From: an uncultured Ruminiclostridium sp.
GTDB taxonomy: Bacteria > Bacillota > Clostridia > Oscillospirales > Ruminococcaceae
Length of the DNA: 64,000 nt
Assembly (NCBI GenBank): GCA_910579265.1
Contig: CAJTTE010000001.1
Span: 172,259 to 236,258, forward strand
Direction of reading: 5' to 3'
In this document: piece by piece, positions 7,976 through 17,411 of the stretch
Layout: each line of letters opens with the position of its first letter
Numbering within the stretch: the stretch's first letter is position 1
Notes under the pieces: generated by a model
The model's database searches: none
What the model saw: only the letters and a program-made list of their open reading frames with translations
What the model was told of the DNA's origin: nothing
Position numbers and translations under genes: made by a program

Positions 7976-9412
7976 TCAATACGCCTTGCCCCAGCAGACC
8001 ATATGCTTGGCAGGCCTGCCGCAGCAAACGCACTTATCTGAAATTTCCTTCTGTTCAAAAGGAATACATCTCGATCCTACTCCGGTTATTTCCTTTACTT
8101 TATCTTCGCACTCTTCTTCGCCGCACCACATGGCATGTACAAAGCCGTCTCCGCTTTCGGAAAGCTTTTGTATGATTTCATCCATTGTTTTGCATTCATA
8201 AGTGCGTTTTTGCATATTATCGTAAGCAATTTTATAAATATTTTCCGCATACACCTTAAGAAGCTCCTCTATTTTCACTTCCAAAGAATCCAAAGGAACA
8301 AAGCTTTTTTCACGATTGTCACGGCGTACTATTACGCACTGGTTATTTTCAATATCCTTAGGACCGATTTCAAGACGAAGAGGAACGCCCTTCATCTCAT
8401 ACTCGGAGAATTTCCAACCGGGGCTGTTGTCACTGTCATCGATCTTAACACGGTATCTGCCCTTAAGACGTGCCGCGATCTCCTCAGCCTTTTCCAAAAC
8501 TCCCTCTTTATGCTGATTAACGGGAATAATAATAACCTGAATGGGTGCAATTGCGGGAGGAAGGACAAGTCCGTTATCGTCTCCGTGAGACATTATGATA
8601 GCTCCGATAAGCCTTGTGGATACGCCCCATGAAGTCTCATACACATATTCAAGCTTATTTTCCTTGCTGGTATAGGTAATGTCAAAAGCCTTGGCAAACC
8701 CGTCTCCGAAATAGTGAGACGTTCCCGCCTGAAGCGCCTTTCCGTCATGCATAAGAGCTTCTATGGCGTAGGTAGCTTCTGCTCCGGCAAATTTGTCGCT
8801 TTCAGTTTTTCTGCCCTTGACTACAGGCATATTTAAAGCATTTTTACAGAAATCCGCATAAATATTCAGCATTCTTTCGGTTTCTTCTACGGCTTCCTCG
8901 GCAGTGGCATGTACTGTATGCCCCTCCTGCCACAAAAACTCTCTTGAACGCAGAAAAGGACGTGTGGTTTTTTCCCAGCGAACAACAGAACACCATTGGT
9001 TATACAGCTTGGGCAAATCACGGTGAGAATGAACTATATTTGAATAATGCTCACAAAAAAGAGTTTCGGAGGTAGGCCGAACGCAAAGCCGCTCGGGAAG
9101 TTTTTCGCTGCCTCCATGAGTTACCCATGCGACTTCGGGAGCAAAACCCTGAACATGATCCTTTTCTTTATTAAGCAGACTCTCAGATATAAACATTGGC
9201 ATATAAACGTTTTCATGCCCTGTTTCCTTAAACATTCCGTCAAGGATCTTCTGCATATTTTCCCAAATCGCATATCCGTAGGGTCTTATGATCATACATC
9301 CCTTGATACTTGAATAATCGATTAGATCAGCCTTTTTTACTATATCCGTATACCATTGGGCAAAATCCTCATCCCTTGAGGTTATCGCCTCAACCATTTT
9401 TTTCTCTGCCAT
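7976..9412 (-). CDS. proS: Prolyl-tRNA synthetase, short (archaeal/eukaryotic-like) type
   Basis: 478-residue class II aminoacyl-tRNA synthetase charging tRNA-Pro with proline. Visible features: motif 2 region RWEKTTRPFLRSREFLWQEGHT (quoted in part; about residues 145-166), the active-site segment LQAGTSHYFGD, motif 3 with MSHGDDNGLVLPP, and a C-terminal zinc-type domain ending in CVCCGRPAKHMVCWGKAY. The editing insertion of the long bacterial ProRS is absent, placing it in the type 3 group, common in Clostridia. SD AAAGGAGA lies 6 nt before the ATG. Confidence 0.95.
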   Translation of the reverse strand: MAEKKMVEAITSRDEDFAQWYTDIVKKADLIDYSSIKGCMIIRPYGYAIWENMQKILDGMFKETGHENVYMPMFISESLLNKEKDHVQGFAPEVAWVTHGGSEKLPERLCVRPTSETLFCEHYSNIVHSHRDLPKLYNQWCSVVRWEKTTRPFLRSREFLWQEGHTVHATAEEAVEETERMLNIYADFCKNALNMPVVKGRKTESDKFAGAEATYAIEALMHDGKALQAGTSHYFGDGFAKAFDITYTSKENKLEYVYETSWGVSTRLIGAIIMSHGDDNGLVLPPAIAPIQVIIIPVNQHKEGVLEKAEEIAARLKGRYRVKIDDSDNSPGWKFSEYEMKGVPLRLEIGPKDIENNQCVIVRRDNREKSFVPLDSLEVKIEELLKVYAENIYKIAYDNMQKRTYECKTMDEIIQKLSESGDGFVHAMWCGEEECEDKVKEITGVGSRCIPFEQKEISDKCVCCGRPAKHMVCWGKAY

Positions 9413-9542
9413 TACAGTTCTCCTTTTTGATTTTACTGTATGCTATTATATATCATTATCCCATTTTTTTCAAGTCAATGTATATTTTTTTCGGAAATTT
9501 GTCAAAAATCACTGTTACCGTATTCCCTTTTTTAAAAATTCG

Positions 9543-9855
9543 TGGTATAATAACCTCAGACAATAAAAAGAGGAAAAGTTTTTTTAATGTCTGAGAACAT
9601 TTTACCGATCCGGAGGAATCGCTCCGCTTTGCTGCGCTCTCTTTATGGTATAATAACCTCAGACAATAAAAAGAGGAAAAGTTTTTTTAATGTCTGAGAA
9701 CATTTTACCGATCCGGAGGAATCGCTCCGCTTTGCTGCGCTCTCTTCATGGTATAATAACCTCAGACAATAAAAAGAGGAAAAGTTTTTTTAATGTCTGA
9801 GAACATTTTACCGATCCGGAGGAATCGCTCCGCTTTGCTGCGCTTTCTTATGGTA
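9543..9855 (+). repeat. 103-bp tandem repeat array A (3 units)
   Basis: Three near-identical units start at 9543, 9646 and 9749, exactly 103 bp apart. Each unit has GGTATAATAACC, the arm CTCAGAC, a purine-rich GAGGAAAAG, the complementary arm GTCTGAG that overlaps an ATG, then ACATTTTACCGATCC and the GC-rich CGCTCCGCTTTGCTGCGCTC. The same family occurs in the opposite orientation at 22224 and 63336. The array lies in the region between divergent proS and the YcxB-like gene. Confidence 0.95.
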
Positions 9856-10070
9856 TTGGTATACGTAGTACAATAATACAGAAGCATGGCGGAAATCCGA
9901 TATAAATATATTTCATCAAATTGTATGATAATAAAACGTAAAACGCAGTATATAACCCGATATATTTATTATTCCATGACAGAAAATTGATTTTCGTTTG
10001 ACCCGCAAATAATTACTTTTTTATTAATTCGGGGCTTAGTCCCTTATTTAAAGAAGGAGCATTTCCAATT

Positions 10071-10937
10071 ATGGCTTTTGAAACTGTAAACGGACAAAAA
10101 GTTTTTTCTGCAATGACTGGTACCACATATATTTTTGCAGATTATTTTGTAGTATTCAAAGGAGACAACGTCTCTCCGGAAATATATGAATGGAGCCGCA
10201 TAACGTCGATCACGGAAACCATGGATTATATAACTGTTTCCATAGGCTCCGATACATACAAAATCGAAAGAGCCGCATTTAATTCGGATGATCACTTTCT
10301 GGCTGTGCGAACCATAATAGAAGGTCAGGTAGCTCTTTATCCGGATATAAAATATAAATTTAACAAACGCATTCTTCCACTAAAATATCTTTACCGCAAT
10401 ATTTGCCCTACAAACGCATATGTGCTGCAAGGCTTTTATGAGGAAAAGGTAATAAATTCATGTAACGTGGCATTGGTAATCGCCAGATACGGAAGATTTA
10501 TTTTTTTGTTTACTCTTGTTCTTATTGCTGTGATCTTCGGTGTTGTTATAAGCATTATGGGCAATATTGAGGAAAACTGGATCTACTGTCTTCCCATATC
10601 CGTTTTTACCGGAATTATAATATCAATAGTGGCATATCTGATTATCGGAATAATCGCGCGTCATAAGTTCAATTCAATACGAAAGGTTGATCCCGCGACC
10701 CAAAAGGAAATAACGGTTGTGGTTGCTCCCGAAGGTTTTGCCGCAGTCGAAACCGGAGTCTACACCGGTCATGACCTTATTCCGTGGAGCGAGGCAAACT
10801 TCTTTATTGAAACTCATATCGGTCTTGTTGTTTTGAGGGACAATAAATCCGTATTCTGGCTTCCGAAAAGTTTTATCCCCAAAAATCAACAATCCGATAT
10901 TTTCGGAATGATAGCCTCAAGAGTAAGACAAAGATAG
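10071..10937 (+). CDS. YcxB-like membrane protein with two predicted membrane segments
   Basis: 288 residues. An N-terminal soluble domain of about 135 residues is followed by two membrane segments (about 140-168 and 178-200) and a C-terminal domain ending in PWSEANFFIETHIGLVVL and FWLPKSF. This latter pattern resembles the YcxB-like C-terminal domain, a PH-like fold found in membrane proteins of unknown function. The N-terminal part has a similar strand pattern (FVVFKGDNVSP, then ITSITETMDYITVSI), so the protein may hold two PH-like domains flanking a hairpin. AAGGAG lies about 11 nt before the ATG. The next gene follows after 63 nt, so the two may be co-transcribed. The role is unknown. Confidence 0.65.
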   Translation: MAFETVNGQKVFSAMTGTTYIFADYFVVFKGDNVSPEIYEWSRITSITETMDYITVSIGSDTYKIERAAFNSDDHFLAVRTIIEGQVALYPDIKYKFNKRILPLKYLYRNICPTNAYVLQGFYEEKVINSCNVALVIARYGRFIFLFTLVLIAVIFGVVISIMGNIEENWIYCLPISVFTGIIISIVAYLIIGIIARHKFNSIRKVDPATQKEITVVVAPEGFAAVETGVYTGHDLIPWSEANFFIETHIGLVVLRDNKSVFWLPKSFIPKNQQSDIFGMIASRVRQR

Positions 10938-11000
10938 TATCGTTTTATCCTTTGTTCTAAAACATTACACTCCTAAAAAGGAAAGGTACGGTCATTAATA

Positions 11001-12503
11001 ATGAAATCAGTAATATCTTCCGAATCCCTTTTAATAAACGACAAGGAATTCAATCTTATAAGCGTCAGCTCAAGTCCCAACAGCTTTGGTATATGTGACA
11101 CGACAAAGCAAAGAGAAAAAGGAATACAGGAAACTCTTTTCGTAGGCAACGAGGCTCTTGTAAATATTTTTCAGAGGAGTATTAACGATCCGTATTCCAA
11201 CAAAATAATAACTCAAATTTCATCAATTGAACGATGCGGAGATTTTTCAAGAAGAGTCGCGTCATCATGCGAAGAATATTTTTATAACAACAAAAATGTC
11301 GTTTCTGCTTTACAGCCGCTTTTTGATTACATAAAAAACGGATTATACATAGTTTATGAACAGGAAATGATTCCTACCGACGGTTCCGGAAACTTTTTCT
11401 GGTCAGGTTATCTGGTTGGACATGAGCTCACAGGTTCAAGTACATTTAACCCTGTCTGCCGTAAGGAGCATCCCGTTCCCCCGTCGTTTCTTGTTCCGAC
11501 TGAAGGAATATCCGGTTTTTCGGATAAGTCGTTAAAAGCCGCTTATGAAAAGGTAAAAAAGGACGACTGTGCCTACGGTGTATGTTTTCATCTTTCCGGC
11601 ATGTTCTGTGCTTTGCTCTCCAATCATTATGACGTTACTGCCGCACTTCTGCGTGATAAAAAAATAAGGTGCCTTGTTATAGAGCCTGTGAGAAATATTT
11701 GCACAGCCGAGGAAATCAAGAGCTTTCAAAATTCCGACAGCGTTTCAACAATTTCCGAGGAGGATAAAGAACAAAATAAACAACAGTCTCAGGAAATTCC
11801 TGAAAATTGTCTGTATACATGCTGCGCCAATATTCCCATGAGCAAAGTCCCTATTTCAATACTTGAATCATTTTTCCTGACCAGAAAAAACGAAATAGGA
11901 AAATATTCGGACTCTGTCTCTGCTAACAGTGAAAAACCTATACGTATAAAAAACAAGCGTTCCTTCCCAAGTGATATAGTTGATAAGTGTGATAAATTTC
12001 CCGATTGTGAAATGCTACAGTCCGTAGCCATGGTCGGCTATCTTTCGGACGAAGAAATAACCGCCCTGTTAAACGGGGAAACCATGCTGAATGACAAATA
12101 TATAATAAATCAGAACCTTTATTCGAGTATTACTATTGCCATTAATTACCTGCAATACAAAAATTTTGACAAATTCTTCGAATTTATATCAACTATAATC
12201 AAAAACGAAGATATGCCGGCGGTCCATCAATATATTGCCGCTAAGCTTCAACCTGTGATGGATGAAAGAATAGCCGGTCTTTTTAAAGAAATTTTAAATA
12301 GTGAAAACAATATATATATTCCTATTAAATCGTATGCAGACAAATATTTAAGAAGATTTAAAGCATATAAAGAAAGCGAATCCTTGAAAAAAGCAAAAAA
12401 AGCCGCTCCTCCTCCATCGGCGGCTCCGGTAATTAAACGCGATGTTACAAACGATCTGGAGTCTTTGGATCTGGCGAAAAAAATTAACTCCATGACAAAA
12501 TAA
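11001..12503 (+). CDS. Uncharacterised 500-residue protein
   Basis: I do not recognise the family. The protein is soluble, with no signal peptide or clear membrane segment. Residues about 1-230 look globular (GLYIVYEQEMIPTDGSGNFF; FHLSGMFCALL). Residues about 240-265 are a polar low-complexity linker rich in E, Q and S. A helical region at about 350-450 (NLYSSITIAINYLQYKNFDKFF) suggests a repeat-like bundle. The last 60 residues are charged, with a short run of prolines (AAPPPSAAP). It lies 63 nt after the YcxB-like gene and ends at a strong terminator, so the pair probably forms one transcript. Confidence 0.6.
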   Translation: MKSVISSESLLINDKEFNLISVSSSPNSFGICDTTKQREKGIQETLFVGNEALVNIFQRSINDPYSNKIITQISSIERCGDFSRRVASSCEEYFYNNKNVVSALQPLFDYIKNGLYIVYEQEMIPTDGSGNFFWSGYLVGHELTGSSTFNPVCRKEHPVPPSFLVPTEGISGFSDKSLKAAYEKVKKDDCAYGVCFHLSGMFCALLSNHYDVTAALLRDKKIRCLVIEPVRNICTAEEIKSFQNSDSVSTISEEDKEQNKQQSQEIPENCLYTCCANIPMSKVPISILESFFLTRKNEIGKYSDSVSANSEKPIRIKNKRSFPSDIVDKCDKFPDCEMLQSVAMVGYLSDEEITALLNGETMLNDKYIINQNLYSSITIAINYLQYKNFDKFFEFISTIIKNEDMPAVHQYIAAKLQPVMDERIAGLFKEILNSENNIYIPIKSYADKYLRRFKAYKESESLKKAKKAAPPPSAAPVIKRDVTNDLESLDLAKKINSMTK

Positions 12504-12544
12504 AAATAAAGCAGGCACATTACTGCCGCCTGCTTTATTTTTTT
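12504..12544. terminator. Bidirectional terminator
   Basis: A 13-bp perfect inverted repeat AAATAAAGCAGGC / GCCTGCTTTATTT with an 11-nt loop, flanked by A and T runs on the two sides. It can end both the plus-strand 500-residue gene and transcripts entering from ackA on the minus strand. Confidence 0.85.
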
Positions 12545-12633
12545 AAAAATTAATTTTACATATGTAGAATTCCGAACCACCGGCTCATGATGCTGTTAAA
12601 TATAACCGACATGTACTTTAATAAATCTTTTTA

Positions 12634-13833
12634 TTAAAGACCGCAAAGCTCTTTGGTATCCCTTGCAATAAGAAGTTCTTCGTTGGTCGGAACTACCCAA
12701 ACCTCAACCTTGCTGTCGGGCGTTGAGATCTTGGCAAGCTGACCTTTTGTCTCTGCATTCAGCTTTTCATCAAGCTTTATCCCGAAAAATTCCATATCCT
12801 TGCAGGCATCCTCTCTGACACCCGGAGCGTTCTCACCTATACCGCCTGTAAAAATAACGGCGTCAAGTCCGTTCATAACGGCAGCATACGAACCTATATA
12901 CTTTTTAATTCCATATCTTAAAATATCTCCGGCAAGCTTAGCGCGTTTATTTCCGTCCTTAATAGCCGCGTCAAGATCACGGTTATCGCTGGAAATTCCG
13001 CTGACGCCCAAAAAGCCTGACTTCTTATTAAGATATTCGCTCATTTCCGAAGCGTCAAGTCCGAGCTTTTTCTGCACGAAAGTAACGGCTGAAGGATCTA
13101 CACATCCGCTTCTTGTTCCCATAATAACACCGTCTAAAGGAGTAAATCCCATTGATGTATCCACTGATTTGCCTCCATTTACCGCTGTAATGGAAGAACC
13201 GTTGCCCAAATGACACGAAACGATTTTAAGATCTTCCACATTTTTTCCCATTACCTTGGCTAAAGCTCTTGATACAAAACGGTGAGAGGTGCCGTGGAAA
13301 CCGTATTTTCTTACATGAAATTTTTCATAGCATTCATAAGGTAATCCGAACATATATGCTTTTTCAGGCATTGTCTGATGAAATGCGGTATCAAATACGA
13401 CTACCTGGGGAACATATTCCGGAATAACCTTTTTGCACGCTCTTAGTGCAAGTGCATGCGGATGATTATGTACGGGGGCAAGCTCGGCCAGTCCGTCGAT
13501 CTGATCGATAACCTCGTCCGTCACAATAGTGGCCTTATCAAATATTTCTGCACCCTGTACGATTCTGTGACCAACGGCTGCAATTTCATCCATACTTCTG
13601 ATAACCGCCGCGTCACCCTCCGTAAGAGCTTTGACAACTCTTTCAAAAGCCTCGGTATGAGTAGGAAAGCTGCAATCCTCGCTTACCTCTCTGTTATCGA
13701 AGGTCTTATGAGTGATATGACCGTCCATACCTATTCTTTCACAGTTTCCCTTTGCGATAACACTCTCGTCATCCATATCAATAAGCTGATACTTTAATGA
13801 AGAGCTTCCCGCATTAATAACTAAAATCTTCAT
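12634..13833 (-). CDS. ackA: Acetate kinase
   Basis: 399 residues, the full family length. It interconverts acetyl phosphate plus ADP and acetate plus ATP, giving the last ATP of acetate fermentation. Signatures: N-terminal VINAGSSSLKYQL, VVFDTAFHQTMP, the GFHGTSHRF segment, the phosphate-binding LGNGSSI, the TRSGCVDPS region, and VIFTGGIGENAP near the C-terminus. SD AAGGAAGGAT precedes the ATG. The phosphotransacetylase gene often adjacent is not in this window. The divergent neighbour is tmcAL, another acetate-using enzyme. A weak promoter (TTGATT, 15-bp spacer, TATAAA) lies at 13877-13903. Confidence 0.96.
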   Translation of the reverse strand: MKILVINAGSSSLKYQLIDMDDESVIAKGNCERIGMDGHITHKTFDNREVSEDCSFPTHTEAFERVVKALTEGDAAVIRSMDEIAAVGHRIVQGAEIFDKATIVTDEVIDQIDGLAELAPVHNHPHALALRACKKVIPEYVPQVVVFDTAFHQTMPEKAYMFGLPYECYEKFHVRKYGFHGTSHRFVSRALAKVMGKNVEDLKIVSCHLGNGSSITAVNGGKSVDTSMGFTPLDGVIMGTRSGCVDPSAVTFVQKKLGLDASEMSEYLNKKSGFLGVSGISSDNRDLDAAIKDGNKRAKLAGDILRYGIKKYIGSYAAVMNGLDAVIFTGGIGENAPGVREDACKDMEFFGIKLDEKLNAETKGQLAKISTPDSKVEVWVVPTNEELLIARDTKELCGL

Positions 13834-13953
13834 TTGTATTCGATCCTTCCTTTTATGAAATCTTCATAGTATTTATTTTATATCAAACCACTGAAAAAAT
13901 CAAGTGCTTTTTCGCTCTTTTAAGTCAAACATATACATTTTCTGGAGGTAAAA

Positions 13954-15114
13954 ATGAACATCTGCGGAATAATCTGCGAATACAATCCTTTTCACAACGG
14001 TCATAAGTATCACATTGAAGAAACAAGAAAACAATTTGAAGCCACACACATCGTAGCCGTAATGAGCGGCAACTTTACTCAAAGGGGCGAGGTTGCCATA
14101 GTTGACAAGTATAAAAGAGCACAAACAGCTTTAAAAAACGGGGTTGATCTCGTAATCGAGCTTCCCGTAGCCTATTCGCTCTCAAGTGCCGAGCAATTCG
14201 CACAAGGCGCGGTATTTCTTCTGAATTCGTTAGGCTGCGTCAATATGCTCAGCTTCGGAAGCGAATGCGGAAAAATAAAATTATTGCGGGAAACCGCTGG
14301 CGCGGTTTATTATGCGCAGGAAAGTGATGAGTTCAGCACATATCTGAAAAACGGATTATCATACCCTGCCGCTCTACAAAAAGCCATTGAAAAATTTTAC
14401 ACGGATGATGTTATAGAAACCTTGGCAACACCGAACAACACTCTTGCAATTGAATATATAAAAGCTATTGATGCGTTGGCTTCACCTATTAAACCGGTAA
14501 CCGTAAAACGGTATAAAGCAAATCATGATAGTGAAACGGCCGATCCATCAGAAATCGTAAGCGCATCACAGCTCAGAAAAATGATAAAAGAAAAAGACAT
14601 ATCCGAATTCGCACCCGAATGCGATTTTTCCAACACCGCTTCCCTTTCTAATATAGAAACGGCAATACTTTCAAAGCTAAGATCAATGCCTAAAAGCATG
14701 ATAGAAAAAACACCCAATGTCCTTATGGGTTTGGAAAACCGTATTTACAAGGCTGTTCAGGTCTCCACAAGCCTTGACGAGCTTTATTTCCTGATAAAGA
14801 CAAAACGCTATACTCTTGCAAGGATAAGGCGCATCATTTTATCGGCTTTTTTGGGAATTACAAAAAGCGACTTGAAAATCAACCCTTCTTATGTTAGAAT
14901 TTTAGGTATGAACGACCGAGGTAAAGAAATACTTTCCGAAGCAAAATGTGATTTACCAATAAACACTTCTTTGACCCAGCTTGCTAAAACAAGCGATAAC
15001 GCCAAAAAGCAGGCTAAACTTGAAGAGCGTTGTGATAATCAATATGCCCTCGCACTTGAAAAAAAGCTTGTATGCGGGCTTGATTATACTGCAAAACCCG
15101 TAATTTTAAGTTAA
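13954..15114 (+). CDS. tmcAL: tRNA(Met) cytidine acetate ligase
   Basis: 386 residues of the TmcAL (YlbM, formerly DUF795) family. In Bacillus this enzyme activates acetate with ATP as acetyl-AMP and makes N4-acetylcytidine at the wobble position 34 of elongator tRNA-Met. The nucleotidyltransferase motif is at the N-terminus: IICEYNPFHNGHKYHI with the H-x-G-H signature, then VAVMSGNFTQRG. The mid segment SLSSAEQFAQGAV and C-terminal NPSYVRILGMNDRGKE are also typical. SD GGAGG lies 6 nt before the ATG. It heads a plus-strand cluster with the next three genes (gaps of 23, 10 and 8 nt) and is divergent from ackA. Confidence 0.92.
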   Translation: MNICGIICEYNPFHNGHKYHIEETRKQFEATHIVAVMSGNFTQRGEVAIVDKYKRAQTALKNGVDLVIELPVAYSLSSAEQFAQGAVFLLNSLGCVNMLSFGSECGKIKLLRETAGAVYYAQESDEFSTYLKNGLSYPAALQKAIEKFYTDDVIETLATPNNTLAIEYIKAIDALASPIKPVTVKRYKANHDSETADPSEIVSASQLRKMIKEKDISEFAPECDFSNTASLSNIETAILSKLRSMPKSMIEKTPNVLMGLENRIYKAVQVSTSLDELYFLIKTKRYTLARIRRIILSAFLGITKSDLKINPSYVRILGMNDRGKEILSEAKCDLPINTSLTQLAKTSDNAKKQAKLEERCDNQYALALEKKLVCGLDYTAKPVILS

Positions 15115-15137
15115 CGATTAGGAAAGGAAAAACAAAA

Positions 15138-16073
15138 ATGAGTATTACTTTTTCTGAAATAAGCTATAAAAACTTTGGAAAGTGCATAAAAATGGAGAAT
15201 GAAGCGGCAACCCTGATTGTTACCGTTGATGTTGGGCCTCGTATCATATACTATGGGTTAAACGGAAAGAAAAATATTTTCCGTGAGGACATAGACCGTG
15301 ACAGCTTTAATGATAAAAAACAACTCCACGATTTTTTTGAAACAGAGGAAAATTGGTATATATACGGAGGCCACAGGCTTTGGAGCAGCCCCGAAAGCTA
15401 CCCTGAAAGCTATACTCCTGACAATCACCCCGTACCTTATGAAATAGAGGGCAATACTGTCAAACTTATGCCGGAGGACAGGATAAAAGTCGGAGAGCGC
15501 CATATAATGACGATAACTATGAGCGAAACTACCTCTCATGTTACCGTAAAGCATGCCATAAAAAATATAGCCGACTATGAAATAAAGCTTGCACCCTGGT
15601 GTCTTACCGTTGCGGAAAAAGGCGGAGTTGAAATAATCCCTCAGTGTACGAAGGATACCGGACTTTTGTCGAACCGGAGAGCGGTCTTTTGGGCATATTC
15701 CGATGTACGCGATCCACGCTTCTTTATGTGCGATAAATATATGACTCTGGCTCAGACAGACAAACCGGAGGCCTTTAAAATAGGAGTAAACAACGAAGAC
15801 GGATGGGGCGCTTATCTGAATAACGGGCAGCTGTTTATAAAGCGCTTTGACTTTGATCCTTTGGGCGAATATCCGGATTACAGTGTAAATTACGAGACCT
15901 ATACCAATCAATATATCATGGAAATCGAATCCCTCGGAACTCTCGAAATACTTCATCCCGGTGATTTTACTGAATATGACGAGCATTGGCAGATACTTGA
16001 ATGTAACGATACCTTTGACAGAACAGATCCCGAAAGTATCGATGCATTCGTAAAAAAATACATAAAGGATTAA
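15138..16073 (+). CDS. DUF4380-like protein, galactose-mutarotase-like fold
   Basis: 311 residues, soluble, all-beta in appearance. The N-terminal half reads like mutarotase-type beta-sandwich proteins (TLIVTVDVGPRIIYYG; YGGHRLWSSPE; MTITMSETTSHVTVKHAI). I assign it to DUF4380-like from memory of the pattern. A carbohydrate ligand is plausible but unproven. SD GGAAAGGA is upstream. It sits between tmcAL and the murL-like gene with very short gaps, so it is probably translated from the same mRNA. A role in cell-wall sugar handling is only inference from context. Confidence 0.6.
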   Translation: MSITFSEISYKNFGKCIKMENEAATLIVTVDVGPRIIYYGLNGKKNIFREDIDRDSFNDKKQLHDFFETEENWYIYGGHRLWSSPESYPESYTPDNHPVPYEIEGNTVKLMPEDRIKVGERHIMTITMSETTSHVTVKHAIKNIADYEIKLAPWCLTVAEKGGVEIIPQCTKDTGLLSNRRAVFWAYSDVRDPRFFMCDKYMTLAQTDKPEAFKIGVNNEDGWGAYLNNGQLFIKRFDFDPLGEYPDYSVNYETYTNQYIMEIESLGTLEILHPGDFTEYDEHWQILECNDTFDRTDPESIDAFVKKYIKD

Positions 16074-16083
16074 GCTTTTAGCA

Positions 16084-17403
16084 ATGACCGATAACAAATT
16101 TAACAGACTTCGTGAAAAACACAGAGAATTCATTTATGAAAGCTATGAACTTAATAAAGACAGTTTCGTGTTCCATTTCAGAATGGATGGATACGAATTT
16201 TCTCCGAGGTGGTCCTTTTCTCCAGAATTGATACAAGGCGCTGACAATAAGGAGCTGCTTTCTTATGCGGTTTTTTCATTGGGAATGTCTGAGCTTGTAA
16301 GCTACTGGAAATGCGCTTGTCCGAAAACTGTCAGAATTAATTGCTGCTCACTGAACAAGGAACAGATAAAGTTTTGGAAAAAGCTTTATTTTAACGGCCT
16401 AGGTGAATTTTTCTACCGAAATGGAATAAAAACCGACATAGATTCCTTTATGGATATGATCCCCTGCTCCGGCAAAGTGCCTGAATTCACCGGCGGCGGC
16501 AGAGGTCAGGGTTTTCTTATACCTGTTGGCGGAGGAAAAGACAGTGTTGTTACCTTAGAGCTTCTGAATAACTATAAGGACGTCAATTCCTGCTATATTC
16601 TGAATCCGAGAGGAGCGACCCTAAACTGCGCACACACTGCCGGTTATCCTGACGATAAAATCATCGGAGTAAAACGTACCATAGATAAGCAGCTTCTGGA
16701 GCTTAATGCGGCCGGCTATCTTAACGGACATACCCCTATTTCTTCGGTAATTGCGTTTTCATCATGGATATTTGCTTACTGCAATGGGAAAGAATACATA
16801 GCCTTATCCAATGAAAGCAGTGCAAACGAGAGCAATATAAGCGGAACAAACATTAACCATCAGTACAGCAAGAGTACCGAATTTGAAGCGGACTTTCGCC
16901 GCTATACAAAAGAATATTTCAATGATTTTCCCGAATATTTCAGCATGCTTCGCCCATGGAGCGAGTGGCAGATAACCAAAAAATTTGTAAAATATCCAAA
17001 ATATTTTCCGGTTTTTCAAAGCTGCAACATAGGTTCAAAAACCGACACATGGTGCTCAAACTGTGCAAAATGCCTTTATGTTTATATTATGCTTGCTGCA
17101 TTTTTACCCGATGAAGAGCTGATAAAAATATTCGGGAAGAATATGCTCCGGAACGAGGAATACAGAGATCTGTTCAAAGGTCTTGTATATCAGGATTTCG
17201 ACAAACCCTTTGAGTGTGTCGGAACTAAGGCGGAAATAAATCTTGCTCTTTATACTGCCGCCGAAAAAAGAAAAGGCGACGATCTTCCGCTTCTCTTAAA
17301 AGAATATTTTGAAAACTATCATGACATACCGCGACCGTTAGATGATTTTTTTGACGAAAACAATTTTGTGCCGGAAAAATTTACAGGTCTGCTTAAGGAG
17401 TAA
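16084..17403 (+). CDS. murL: MurL-like UDP-MurNAc-L-Ala-L-Glu epimerase
   Basis: 439 residues. A PP-loop-like nucleotide motif, IPVGGGKDSVVTLELL, is at about residues 147-162, and a Cys cluster, TWCSNCAKC, is at about 321-329. This combination, with the adjacent MurD2-type ligase, fits MurL. That enzyme was first described in Xanthomonas, where it uses ATP to invert the terminal L-Glu of UDP-MurNAc-L-Ala-L-Glu to D-Glu, replacing glutamate racemase MurI. The assignment rests partly on gene context, because I cannot align it to a characterised MurL. The alternative is another PP-loop ATP-dependent enzyme. AAGGA is about 14 nt before the ATG, and the ligase starts 8 nt downstream. Confidence 0.62.
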   Translation: MTDNKFNRLREKHREFIYESYELNKDSFVFHFRMDGYEFSPRWSFSPELIQGADNKELLSYAVFSLGMSELVSYWKCACPKTVRINCCSLNKEQIKFWKKLYFNGLGEFFYRNGIKTDIDSFMDMIPCSGKVPEFTGGGRGQGFLIPVGGGKDSVVTLELLNNYKDVNSCYILNPRGATLNCAHTAGYPDDKIIGVKRTIDKQLLELNAAGYLNGHTPISSVIAFSSWIFAYCNGKEYIALSNESSANESNISGTNINHQYSKSTEFEADFRRYTKEYFNDFPEYFSMLRPWSEWQITKKFVKYPKYFPVFQSCNIGSKTDTWCSNCAKCLYVYIMLAAFLPDEELIKIFGKNMLRNEEYRDLFKGLVYQDFDKPFECVGTKAEINLALYTAAEKRKGDDLPLLLKEYFENYHDIPRPLDDFFDENNFVPEKFTGLLKE

Positions 17404-17411
17404 CCGAAAAT

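Noticed and set aside
9523..9551. Full sigma-A promoter at the first repeat unit
   Set aside because: TATAAT is perfect but no good -35 hexamer lies at 16-18 bp; only the -10 box can be claimed.
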